Below, one piece after another: positions 1 through 9,959 of a stretch of 64,000 nt of DNA (position 1 is its first letter; each line of letters opens with the position of its first letter). The notes under the pieces are model-generated. The model ran no database searches. It saw only the letters and a list, made by a program, of their open reading frames with translations, and had not been told where the DNA came from. This DNA comes from Aradus depressus (taxonomy: Eukaryota > Arthropoda > Insecta > Hemiptera > Aradidae): contig OY759223.1 in the NCBI GenBank assembly GCA_963662175.1, positions 4,807,549-4,871,548 on the forward strand, given 5' to 3'. Made by a program: the position numbers and the translations under genes.

Positions 1-1428
1 TCTATCATGAAAACCTCGTCCTGGTGGCTGGAGCCCAGTTCTACAAGTTGGGAGAACCAACACCAGATAGGAGGCTCAAACCTGGCCCTGGTGCCTGGAG
101 CCCAGTTCTACAAGTTGGGAGAACCAACACCAGATAGGAGGCTCAAACCTCGCCCTGGTGCCTGGAGCCCAGTTCTACAAGTTGGGAGAACCAACACCAG
201 ATAGGAGGCTCAAACCTGGCCCTGGTGCCTGGAGCCCAGTTCTACAAGTTGGGAGAACCAACACCAGATAGGAGGCTCAAACCTCGCCCTGGTGCCTGGA
301 GCCCAGTTCTACAAGTTGGGAGAACCAACACCAGATAGGAGGCTCAAACCTCGCCCTGGTGCCTGGAGCCCAGTTCTACAAGTTGGGAGAACCAACACCA
401 GATAGGAGGCTCAAACCTCGCCCTGGTGCCTGGAGCCCAGTTCTACAAGTTGGGAGAACCAACACCAGATAGGAGGCTCAAACCTCGTCCTGGTGCCTGG
501 AGCCCAGTTCTACAAGTTGGGAGAACCAACACCAGATAGGAGGCTCAAACCTCGCCCTGGTGCCTGGAGCCCAGTTCTACAAGTTGGGAGAACCAACACC
601 AGATAGGAGGCTCAAACCTCGTCCTGGTGCCTGGAGCCCAGTTCTACAAGTTGGGAGAACCAACACCAGATAGGAGGCTCAAACCTCGTCCTGGTGCCTG
701 GAGCCCAGTTCTACAAGTTGGGAGAACCAACACCAGATAGGAGGCTCAAACCTCGTCCTGGTGCCTGGAGCCCAGTTCTACAAGTTGGGAGAACCAACAC
801 CAGATAGGAGGCTCAAACCTCGTCCTGGTGCCTGGAGCCCAGTTCTACAAGTTGGGAGAACCAACACCAGATAGGAGGCTCAAACCTGGCCCTGGTGCCT
901 GGAGCCCAGTTCTACAAGTTGGGAGAACCAACACCAGATAGGAGGCTCAAACCTCGTCCTGGTGCCTGGAGCCCAGTTCTACAAGTTGGGAGAACCAACA
1001 CCAGATATGAGGCTCAAACCTCGCCCTGGTGCCTGGAGCCCAGTTCTACAAGTTGGGAGAACCAACACCAGATAGGAGGCTCAAACCTCGTCCCTGGTGC
1101 CTGGAGCCCAGTTCTACAAGTTGGGAGAACCAACACCAGATAGGAGGCTCAAACCTCGTCCTGGTGCCTGGAGCCCAGTTCTACAAGTTGGGAGAACCAA
1201 CACCAGATAGGAGGCTCAAACCTCGCCCTGGTGCCTGGAGCCCAGTTCTACAAGTTGGGAGAACCAACACCAGATAGGAGGCTCAAACCTGGCCCTGGTG
1301 CCTGGAGCCCAGTTCTACAAGTTGGGAGAACCAACACCAGATAGGAGGCTCAAACCTCGCCCTGGTGCCTGGAGCCCAGTTCTACAAGTTGGGAGAACCA
1401 ACACCAGATAGGAGGCTCAAACCTCGTC
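1..1428. repeat. 67-bp tandem satellite (about 21 copies)
   Basis: A 67-base unit (it contains GGAGCCCAGTTCTACAAGTT) repeats head to tail about 21 times, starts before the window edge and stops at about 1428. Copies are nearly identical; variants include CTCGCC/CTCGTC/CTGGCC at one junction, one extra C near 1093 and TATGAGG for TAGGAGG near 1007. The array is clearly richer in G+C than its surroundings. The unit length is not a multiple of three, so ORFs in it are artefacts. Confidence 0.97.
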
Positions 1429-2069
1429 CCTACCAACATTTTGTTGACTATCCATGAACTTTTTATTTTATCTATTGTTTCAATTTAAATGTTACCTTTT
1501 AATGTTTTCAATTTTGTGTATAGCACCAACTTGTGCTGATCCAATAACATTTTTTTTTTTTTTATTATTATTTTTTTTATAATAAATATAAATATGTTTG
1601 TTACCTCTGTAACTTGAATTTTTATTTATTTCACCTCTCTAACTCAAAATTAGTTAGAATGAATCTTAACCTCTACAAGTCGAATCAAAATCCGCCTAAG
1701 TCGATCTCCTCCCTAAATCGAAAACTCTATAAATCAAATTTTTTGGCGTCTCCCTTGATGTTCGACTTATAGAGGTTCTACTGTATTTCTTCTTCGACTA
1801 TTTTCATTAGAATCAACTAGAATATATTTTTTTCCTTAATATATGTTTGTCTATTGTGGTATCTGGTGAAGTATATTTACCGACATTGCTGTATTGAAAT
1901 GTTTTCCACAAAATATAAGGAATCGGTGTCACAAGGGCCATTTATATTATATATTTCTTCTTCGGCTGTTTTGGTTAAGACCAACCAAAAAATACTTTTT
2001 ATCTTCACTTATGCTAACTTACCTACGTTAGATTATATTAGATTTTGGCCAAAATCGGGTGAAAAAAAA
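1429..2069. other. AT-rich spacer, no gene seen
   Basis: Low-complexity AT-rich DNA with T-runs near 1550-1580. No coding region, RNA gene or clear transposon end was recognised. Confidence 0.6.
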
Positions 2070-2213
2070 AACTTTCTTTTTCATTGCATGCCGCTGCTCA
2101 AAGTTTTTTTTTACATTCCAGATGAAAAACCTAAGGATCTCGGCCGGGCTTCGAACCCGCGATCTTGAGCTCAGTAGTCAAGCATGCTACCTCTGAGCTA
2201 CTGGCATCCTCTC
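2070..2213 (-). mobile_element. tRNA-derived SINE fragment (head end)
   Basis: In reverse complement this begins with a tRNA-like head: a box A-like TAGCTCAGAGGTAGC and a box B-like GGGTTCGAAGCCC, followed by the CGAGATCCTTAGG joint shared by the window's SINE family. Only the head and adjoining part of the body remain; compare the complete copy at 55431-55776. Confidence 0.75.
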
Positions 2214-2645
2214 TTTATGTGTATATGTTTGTGAAATAAGACAATATAAAAATCAAACAATTTATTTTTTTAAATTTATTTTATTAGTTTTCCAATATAA
2301 CGACACAGATCGCAGGAATGCAATTGGACATTGAAATGTACTCTATCCCAACAGCCAGAGCAATTTAATATCACGAAGTAGTGTAATGAACTGTCATGAA
2401 ATTTTCATCAAAAGATGCTCTTTATATCTAATGAAGTAATTAAAAAACTTGAAAAATTCAAGTGAAAAATCATTACGACATAATTTCTTCATATCTGCAC
2501 ATTATTATGATATATCGTCAAATTTCTTACCTTAATTGGAGCAAATATTTACATAATTCCTTATCAGATCTGTAAAAAGCTCTTGATTTTTGTAAAGCGA
2601 TAATCGTTGTAATATAAATTGAAATTGTTCATCTTAATAGGGCCC

Positions 2646-2652
2646 TATAAAA
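2646..2652 (+). promoter_or_regulatory. possible TATA box of the first secapin-like gene
   Basis: A TATAAAA run lies 90 bases before the ATG at 2736. An arthropod initiator-like TCAGTT follows at 2703, but the 57-base spacing is longer than the usual 25-30, so the pairing is doubtful. Confidence 0.3.
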
Positions 2653-2735
2653 AAAAAAAAAAAATCTTATCAAAGGTGACTTTCCTGAGAGTTTCTTACA
2701 GTTCAGTTCTGTCTGATATCTTGCTCTGTCTTGAT

Positions 2736-2928
2736 ATGTCTCGAGTTTTGTTCTTTACGATCGGTGTAGGTCTGTTGTGCACAGTGGCGTTAGTTTGCGC
2801 AACGCCAGTCGAACAACGGAGTGTCAACACGGGGAAAACACTTCTAAATCATATCATCGATGTACCTACCCGGCCGTGTCCTGAGGGGATGAAGAGAGAT
2901 GCAAGGGGAATATGCAGACCTGTATTTG
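2736..2928 (+). CDS. secapin-like secreted peptide, exon 1 (solitary copy)
   Basis: Encodes 64 residues plus one base of a split codon. Residues 1-22 form a signal peptide (hydrophobic core FFTIGVGLLCTVALV, then ATP). A short propeptide follows, then a C-terminal block with IIDVP at 40-44, Cys48 and Cys60 and the pattern CPEG...GICR. Small size, signal peptide, V-P before a C-P-x-G, one cysteine pair and terminal C-R match the secapin type of hymenopteran venom and haemolymph peptide; among the copies here this one looks closest to it. The family is described as antimicrobial and protease-inhibitory; function here is inferred. ATG 2736 is chosen because the signal peptide follows at once; the frame stays open upstream without one. 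A donor (G|GTCAGT) sits at 2928/2929. Unspliced, the frame would read on into low-complexity intron to about 3000. Confidence 0.75.
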
Positions 2929-3751
2929 GTCAGTTTATGAATTTTCTTTATTATTATTATTATTTTACTTTCTTATATCTATATTATAAGGAAGTATTAT
3001 AATCGTGCAAAAATCCAAATTTGAGGTCTCAACTGATTTTCACGTTTCAAGGTCCCCCGAACGCAGAAACGTTTGTAGCTATGATCTTGAAATTTGGAAT
3101 ATAGAGGTCACACGTTCTAATTTAGATATTATTCGTTTTTGACCACTTTACTAAAAGCCTACGTTTTACAAGATACCGCTTATATTCATGGCCTAATCAA
3201 AAAAATAGTCGGTGAACCACCGAAAAAGTACCTCAGAATGGATTAATCAATTAACTTTTCGCTCCCCCTCCAAAACCAGTCCGTTAGGGCTAATAATCAA
3301 CAGTTGACTTAGGCTACGGTTACTGTGCTTGCGAATTCGGACGAAAATGTGTTCGAACGAGTACGTCCGAAATCCTCGTCAGAACAAGGCGGTTATACTG
3401 TGCGCGTTTTCTGATATTCTGATAGTTTCTGCAGCCCAACAAAGACGGACGAACTTGATCAATTTTATTTTCTTGAATGTCCGTTAATGAAGTTATTGTT
3501 GGAAAAACAGAGCATGTCAACCAGTTATTTTTTAGTAGAGACGACAAAGGAGATTTTAAAATGTTATTTTAAGAATTGTGGGACCAACCGGAAAAATATC
3601 GATATCCATGATGAATTAACCAAATCACTCAAAATTCAACGCACGAAAACACCATAAACAGACGCAGGTCACACGAAAAAATCAAACTTGTTTGAACGCT
3701 CAACTGGTTCTACATGTGTGCATGTTCTGACGTATTCGTCGCTGTCAGTGT

Positions 3752-3853
3752 AAACTAGGAGTCGGGCTCATGTCCACCGATGTAAGAGCGCTCTGGCAGT
3801 AGGCGATATGACCGCTTAGTTAAAGCCCGGGCATGAGACGCAACAACTCACTA
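3752..3853 (+). mobile_element. SINE tail fragment
   Basis: Matches the 3' part of the SINE family (GAGTCGGGCTCATGTCCACC through TTAAAGCCCGGGCATGAG), in plus orientation. The tRNA head is absent. Confidence 0.7.
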
Positions 3854-4372
3854 AATGTATACAGATAGATGTACATAATTAGAGCAGTACTACAGACGAC
3901 CCCCGTTATGTGGGTTTCGTTTTGTGGTCTATGACCTACATATCGTTCTGACAGCTATACCAGTAACGCTCAATTGAAATTATCTGCAAAGGATAGTATC
4001 CCCTCCATATTAAGGAAATTTACTGTTCTAGTTTTTACTAGATATAGTTATTATAGTTACTAGGAACTATAAGAAATATTAGAGTTTTATGACTTTCCTG
4101 TTAAATTCCGTTGATAATGTTATCGATAACGTAACTTTAATGACTCTTTTAATTGTCCAATTACTATAAATAATTCTGCTAAACGGTAGTTCACTGAATC
4201 ATCAGTCACAGTGATTGATTGTTCTGTGATATCTGTTCTAAACTTAGCAGTGATTAAGGCCTTAGATTATTATTTTTAATTCATTCCTATGTCAACAGGT
4301 GAAATTTTGTTGATATAATTATGGCAAATCGTGATAAACTTTTTATTAATTTTCAAAAATATTTTGTCTTAT

Positions 4373-4494
4373 CCAGCTCTACGAAGTATAGGGGAAGGTA
4401 TATAATCACTCAGAAATTCAATGTTGAATTTTCAGTTGAATTTCTACAAATTTTTGACCGATTAAATAACTTTCCCTATACTTCGTAAAGCTGG
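4373..4494. mobile_element. short inverted-repeat (MITE-like) element
   Basis: About 25-base imperfect terminal inverted repeats (CCAGCTCTACGAAGTATAGG at the left, its complement at the right) enclose about 70 bases. The same end sequence starts repeats near 21966, 27350, 37690 and 42130, so this is a dispersed family. No coding capacity. Confidence 0.6.
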
Positions 4495-4658
4495 GAAAGT
4501 TTTTTACACCAAGATGATCATTTGGTCGCGTTTAGTATAGAATTGAAATATTGGTTTGCAAGGCTCCTATAGATCTTCATACTTCTACGTACTTATGGCA
4601 GAGAAAGACGGTCCTAGTTTAAATATTAAGTAATATTTACTTAATATTAGATAATATT

Positions 4659-5672
4659 TGAGGCACTGACATGGAAAAGGTAGTAAGTAAAACAAAAACG
4701 ATTTTGAGATTTTCATTGGAAAAAGTAGTAAGAAGTTATGCCAATAGCATAGAAAGAGTAGTAAGTCAGTGTTGAAAGTGGTTTAGTTTTTATAAAGACC
4801 GAAAGATGTCTCTGGTGGTGAGTCTGATTGAGTTGGCATGGAGAAGGCATTAAGTCTAAGGGATACCAGCAGGAGCTACATGTGCTTGTGGCATGAGGGT
4901 ATTGCTGAAGGTTATCACGTCTAATTTAACTCCAAAAAGAAATTTGACAGTCTGGTGTGATAACTGCGCTGGGCAAAATAAAAACCGGATGGTGCTAATG
5001 ATTATGATCTATGCTGTTGCCAAAAATATTCTTGATTGTATTCATTTTAAATTTCTAGTTTCGGGTCACTCATATATGCCATGCGATCGCGATTTTGGTG
5101 TTATCGAAAAAAGAAAAAGAGTTTGCAAACCTATGGTCCCCGAAGAAATAGCTGAAATGATTGCAGAGGCACGGCATGTTCAGCCTTTCAACGTCGTGAT
5201 GATGAAAGAAGAAGATTTTTACGATATCTCTGTTCAATGCGATACATTTTTAAATACATCGCCGATTAAGATTAGCTCTGCTTCCTGGATACAAATTTCA
5301 AGAGCCAATTTGCCTTTTATACAAGTTAGGACAACCTTCAATGACATGGAACCATGGAAGGAGCATAACATCTTTAAAAGAGGAAAGTCTGTCAATGACA
5401 TCTCCAGAATTGACTCTTTACCACCACTTAGAAAAAGATCAGTTATTAGCGATCCTAATGCATTTTATCGTCAACTTTGTACATAAATAAATATGCTAAT
5501 TTACTTTCAAATGCTGTATGTTGATTTAAAAAACAATATGTATTCTTAAATTGATATCATATGTGCTTATTTTTCATGAATAAACTTAATTTCAGCTGTT
5601 CAATATCGTTTATTACTCCCCCTGTAAAAATGAGTATTCCTGACTTACTACCTTATCCATGTCAACGCCTCA
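4659..5672 (+). mobile_element. TIR DNA transposon with DUF7869-type transposase fragment
   Basis: The ends are about 30-base imperfect inverted repeats (4659-4688 and 5643-5672) starting TGAGGC and ending GGTAGTAAGT. Just inside the left end the motif AGTAGTAAG recurs (about 4725 and 4757), as expected for subterminal transposase-binding repeats. The single recognisable reading frame is a transposase-like C-terminal part, so this is probably an internally deleted copy. No target-site duplication longer than 2 bases is evident. Confidence 0.7.
4863..5486 (+). pseudogene. DUF7869-like transposase C-terminal fragment, frameshifted
   Basis: The open frame from ATG 4893 gives 197 residues. It contains WCDNCAGQNKNR near residues 22-33 and, about 25 residues later, SGHSYMPCDRDFGVIEK. 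This D/N-C-x-G-Q-N-K-N plus G-H-S...D-x-x-F-G-x-I-E arrangement recalls the RNase H-like DDE domain annotated as DUF7869 in many insect transposon proteins; Asp, Asp and Glu are candidate catalytic residues. Upstream, a different frame reads LWHEGIAEG, the segment expected just before, so a frameshift near 4905-4920 separates the parts. The N-terminal half is missing. It lies between the element's inverted repeats, which supports transposon origin. Probably non-functional. Confidence 0.65.
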
Positions 5673-6375
5673 TTCATTAACTATATATAATATTTATTAA
5701 CTGTATATTATATAGTTATTTAATTGAGCTGAGTTTACTCTTTCTTAGGCGACTCATGTATTTTGTTGTACTCGTACTCCTCCTAAACCCCTTTACCGAT
5801 CACATTAAAATTTGCCACAATGATAGTGGGCACGGTGACGATGGTTTACTACTAAAAAAATCTGAAAACGAACATACCACGGAGGAATAATCACCGAAAA
5901 ACGAAATCCCCATTGAAATCAATTGAGAGACAAAATTCTCTCGCAAAATAGAATTTTTCGATTTAAAATGTAAAAATCGGGACGAAGCCCTTTTCTGTTT
6001 ACTATCGGACACCACTTTTTTTGAGCCGTTTCTTTTCAGTGTTCTAACGTACAAACTTCGACTTTTTTTCGATAAAAATATTCACAGCTGTTGTTGTCTA
6101 CAAAAAGGCTAGAAAAAATCCATTGAATTCAATTGAAATCTATTTAAAGTATTAATATATTCATAAAGAACATACAAGGTGAGAAGTTACTGATAATTAT
6201 TAAAACATTAACTGAGTTTTTTATACAGATATGCCTGACTCAGCTCAGTTTTTGCAAACAGCAGAATGTATTGCACACCTAGCATATTATTAATTTATAT
6301 ATAATTAAATTAATAAATTATTCTGTGTTTGTGATTATTAACGAATACTTATATTCTCCTTTTTTCTTGTTTCAG

Positions 6376-6437
6376 CTCGTCAACTTTTCCGACTGCCAAG
6401 TTTTCATCAAATACAAGAACATCGGTGGAATCACTAA
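6376..6437 (+). CDS. possible exon 2 of the first secapin-like gene
   Basis: A strong acceptor (TTTTTTCTTGTTTCAG) precedes 6376. Joined in phase 1 to the donor at 2928, it adds a 20-residue basic/aromatic tail beginning ARQLFRLPSF and stops at TAA 6435-6437. An AATAAA follows at 6490-6495, a plausible polyadenylation signal. This would make the product longer than the other family members, which end within a few residues of the CR motif. The junction is inferred from splice-site consensus only; RNA evidence could move it. Confidence 0.4.
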
Positions 6438-6555
6438 TTTCGGAAAACAAGAAAAATAATGCACAAACAGTATTATGATAATTGTAAATAATAAAGCGCA
6501 ATACTCTATTCTTATTTTTTAATTATTATTATATTTATTAACGATATATGTTATT

Positions 6556-6960
6556 TAGTTATTGTGACTCATGACCGGGCTTTAACTCCGAAGTTATATC
6601 GCTTACTACCAGAGCGCACGTTCGTTGCTCTGAGCCCGACTCTACTGTGGGAGTTCTAAATTTAGCATAACCAAGTTTATTAATTTAGGGTAGGGGTCTG
6701 TAACGAGTTCTTGACATAGTTCAGACTTGGAACCATCGCTTAATGTCCCATCCGAAGGACGGCGTGCTCAAGTTTTTTTACCTCCCAGATAATAAATTGA
6801 AGGGCCTCGGCCGGGTTTCGAACTATGCTGAGCTTAGAAGGCAAGCACGATATGCCATGGTTTTAAATCAGAGATCATATCGTCTACTACCCGTGCGCTC
6901 TTTCGTCTCTCTGGTGGACATGAGCCCGACTCTACTATGGGAGTCCTAAATTTTGCCTAG
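6556..6960 (-). mobile_element. two abutting SINE fragments
   Basis: Sequence 6556-6860 follows the reverse complement of the SINE body (CCGAAGGACGGCGTGCTCAA at about 6750) down into a damaged head. At about 6870 a second tail begins (CATATCGTCTACTACCCGTG) and runs to 6960. Two copies are fused or nested. Confidence 0.7.
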
Positions 6961-7192
6961 TCTGCAGCAATACCGAAAGTACTTCCATATATTTTGTGAA
7001 ATAGACAACATTTTTTTTAAAACATTATTTTTTATTAAGTGTTTGACAATATCTCTGCAGAGAATGTTAAGTATCACTTTGTATAGCAGCCATTATGAGT
7101 CGGTACAGGCTTCAATAAGGCTTTAATTTGATGTATTATACAATAACATTTTACGTGTCTTATTGATCCCACACAAGACATAAATACAAGAA

Positions 7193-7561
7193 ATGAACAT
7201 ACGTTATAAACGGTTACTAAGTCTACTAGACAAAAGATCTAAATTAACTTTGAAAATGAAACCCCTTATATACAAGGCAGTGTTGAAACCGATGTGGACT
7301 TACGGACTTGAACTTTGGGGTTGTGCCAAGGTTTCCAATTTGCAGCGCATCCAATCCTTTCAATCCAAAATACTCCTTACTATGTTGCCAACAAGACACT
7401 CCATAAGTCACCGAATTAGCTAAATCCAGGTACAAAAAATGATTTTTCTCTCTTAGTTCCCGTAGTAATCCTCTAGTCCGTTTCCTCCATTCTGCCAAAC
7501 TTCCACAACGATTAAGCGCCAATGGCCTAGAGACCTCCTCAGTGGGGCTGCAATGACAGTG
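7193..7561 (+). pseudogene. jockey-like LINE ORF2 fragment (post-RT region)
   Basis: The first frame (7193-7423) contains LIYKAVLKPMWTYGLELWG followed by LQRIQSFQSKIL, the conserved thumb-side region found after the reverse transcriptase core in jockey-type ORF2 proteins. The next part continues in another frame with FLHSAKLPQRLSANGLE and stops near 7561; an in-frame TGA also occurs near 7440. The piece is truncated at both ends and frameshifted, so it is a dead retrotransposon scrap. Confidence 0.75.
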
Positions 7562-8278
7562 AGTTATAAATGAGTGCAACTCAGTGTCTAGGAAGTATCA
7601 CCACCAGGTGATTTCTCTCCTCTTCACGTTTTGACAATATCATATTTTACTCGTTTAGCAAATTTGCTTTTTGTATATATATTATTTATGTAGTTGTGAA
7701 TAGATATTTGTAAATAAACAACAAAAGAATAGTGTCTTATTATAATTGCTTATCGATAGTCTAAAAAAAAAAGTACTTTTTGAATTCTGACTAGGAACAA
7801 CTTATGCTGAAAAAATCATAAGAATCTGAGAGGTCAAGATTCGGACAACGACTGATTTGACAAGGGATGATTCTTGTATAAAAAATAGCCGGGGGAAGAT
7901 TTGAGAAGGTCGTTCAACCATATAGAATAAATTTATCTTACATTTCTCATATTTCTCAATACACTTCCTGTATTTCTGGAGATACACAAGTGAAACTAAA
8001 TAAATAAAATAATATTTTCTTTTAAGGGTAAATAAATCCTTGAAAGAAATAACTTATTATTGAAACAGTTTTTTTTACAGGAGATACAAGAAAAAAACAT
8101 TATTTTTGTCTTATAACTGAAATACGGATTTGTTGTGGTAAATAAAATATACTGTAAGAAAACTATATGTGAGGAGAAAACAAATAAATTAATTTTTATA
8201 ACTAATAAAAAACACGTTAGTCCAATCCGTCATCAGACAGTCAAAACAGCTGACTCATTTTTCAATATTCGGTATAGG

Positions 8279-8361
8279 TAAGGTGACCAGATTATGAGAT
8301 TCTCAAAACGGGACCCACAATATCGGGGAAGCTAGAGACCCCCTTAAAAAAATACTATTTA

Positions 8362-8408
<47 letters not shown>

Positions 8409-8947
8409 CTATCTTATTCAATAAAATATCATCAGACTACATTTAGAAATAAACTTGATACCACTTGAAAAAAATATTGTCGAAAAAACTGACTTCCATG
8501 TTTATTTTTCATATTTTTGAGATGAGTGAATTTTTTTCAAAATATCAGGCTTTTTTTTTGATGAAATCTAAAACTGTACACAACCCATTGCAAAGTTACA
8601 TTTTACTAGCATCATTGCTTTAAGGGTCGACATTTTCATTTGAGATTTTTCTAGTGACCAAATGTCATTAATAATTGACAAAACTCGTTCCACTGGAGCG
8701 TTTGTTCCTGGTAAGAACAAGAAAAATGAAACCATCAGTGCAATATTCTTGATAGGGACATTTTGATTTGCAAAATGAAGAAATAAAGGAATTTAGGAAG
8801 CAAACTCGATGCTGTCAAAAGTACATATGGGATCAAATTGTTTTAAAACGGGACAAATAAGCGTCCCGAGCATATATTTCGGGACAACGGGACAGGTCCC
8901 TGTAAAACGGGACTGTCCCGTTCAAAACGGGACGTCTGGTCACCTTA
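8279..8947 (-). mobile_element. hAT element, internally deleted, with 8-bp TSD
   Basis: Ends are TAAGGTGACCAG and its complement, with CCCGTTTT-type subterminal repeats. A perfect 8-base target duplication GGTATAGG flanks it (8271-8278 and 8948-8955). TIR type and TSD length fit hAT. An (AT)n tract occupies about 8365-8402. The interior encodes the end of a transposase on the minus strand. Confidence 0.85.
8568..8777 (-). pseudogene. hAT transposase C-terminal dimerisation fragment
   Basis: Reading on the minus strand from 8777 to the stop at 8570-8568 gives about 69 residues that include VPIKNIAL, LPGTNAPVERVLS and NDIWSLEKSQM. This is the typical hAT C-terminal (hATC) signature in which an L-P-x-x-x-x-x-x-E-R-x-F/L-S segment precedes a W-S helix. 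No catalytic Asp/Glu region is present. It lies inside the TIR-bounded element, which confirms the class; the rest of the transposase has been deleted. Confidence 0.8.
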
Positions 8948-9260
8948 GGTATAGGTTTAGGTTTCTTTGAATCTGGCGCACAACAACGTGGTCATAAGCA
9001 CCTCTTCGGTAAATATAGGATTTCTAATGCTTAGAATATTCTACGAATTATCATTGGTTAACTGAACTGGAACTGTCTGGAAGGTCTGCAAGTGATAACT
9101 TAATCCAAAACTATATTTTAAGTGAATAGTAACATTAAAATAGCTCAAATGCATACAGAATACTACTTTTAAGCACAAAACGACTAGTAATAGATTATTT
9201 TAATGAAAGAAAAAAAAAATTTAATGAATAGAACAAAGTTAAGTGCGAATTCTAATTATT

Positions 9261-9934
9261 GAATGAATAAAACAAACTTATTTTTGAAATATTGTCTATT
9301 CCACTAAAGATATATATATATATATACAACTACCGGTTTCGGCTTTATACCATCGTCAGGTCTAGTTATGAACTAAGTCAGTTTGCAGAGAGCGACCCTT
9401 CTAATACATCTCGGGTAAAAGGGTGCCATTAAAACTTGGGAGTCCCCCGGCTGTGCCGTTAGCTAACTCATGAAATATTTCTTAACAAAACCTAGTTTTA
9501 AATTTACATAAAACAATATTACTAGACTAATCGTGGCAAAATTAATATTATTATTAATTTTATTTCTATTTTTATTATTTATTTGTATTTGTACTTATTT
9601 ATTTGTTGTTTTGCCACGATTAGTCTAGTAATATTGTTTTATGTAAATTTAGAACTAGGTTTTGTTAAGAAATATTTCATGAGTTAGCTAACGGTACAGC
9701 CGAGGGACTCCCAAGTTTTAATGGCACCCTTTCACCCGAGATGTATTAGAAGGGTCGCTCTCTGCAAACTGACTTAGTTCATAACTAGACCTGACGATGG
9801 TGTAAGGCCGAAACCGGTAGTTGTATATATATGTATATATATCTTTAGTGGAATAGACAATATTTCAAAAATAAGTTTGTTTTATTTATTTATTATAAGT
9901 TTCCACAATATGTCCGCGTTCCTCAACTTAGAAG
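9261..9934 (+). mobile_element. Penelope-like element: inverted pair of terminal repeats
   Basis: Two arms of about 280 bases (roughly 9276-9553 and 9612-9890) are near-perfect inverted copies around a 60-base AT loop. A 12-base direct repeat TTCTAATTATTG flanks the unit (9249-9260 and 9935-9946). The right arm alone carries an extra tail (CCACAATATGTCCGCGTTCC). Each arm contains CCTGACGATGG...GCCGAAACCGG, typical of Penelope-like terminal repeats. The related copy at 19497 carries the Penelope endonuclease, which supports the class. Confidence 0.75.
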
Positions 9935-9959
9935 TTCTAATTATTGGTTACATAATGTA

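Larger units (their letters stand above)
2929..6375 (+). other. putative intron of the first secapin-like gene, filled with transposons
   Basis: Bounded by GT at 2929 and a pyrimidine-rich acceptor (TTCTTGTTTCAG) ending at 6375. It contains a repeat end with a CGGTGA/TCACCG hairpin (about 3198-3309, reverse orientation), a SINE tail, a small inverted-repeat element and a TIR transposon with a DUF7869-like ORF. The rest is AT-rich sequence with nothing recognised. The intron call depends on the exon 2 assignment. Confidence 0.45.

Noticed and set aside
7..1277. ORFs of 65-82 codons in the 67-bp satellite
   Set aside because: They arise because three shifted reads of the same unit are partly open; the unit is not a multiple of three and no start or promoter is conserved.
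2100..2213. tRNA gene
   Set aside because: Boxes A and B are present, but the cloverleaf is broken and a SINE body follows; the same holds for all other SINE heads. Only 47383-47454 folds properly.
4373..4494. lox-like site, because of CTACGAAGTATA and its inverse
   Set aside because: Spacing and sequence do not fit loxP; it is the end of a dispersed inverted-repeat family.
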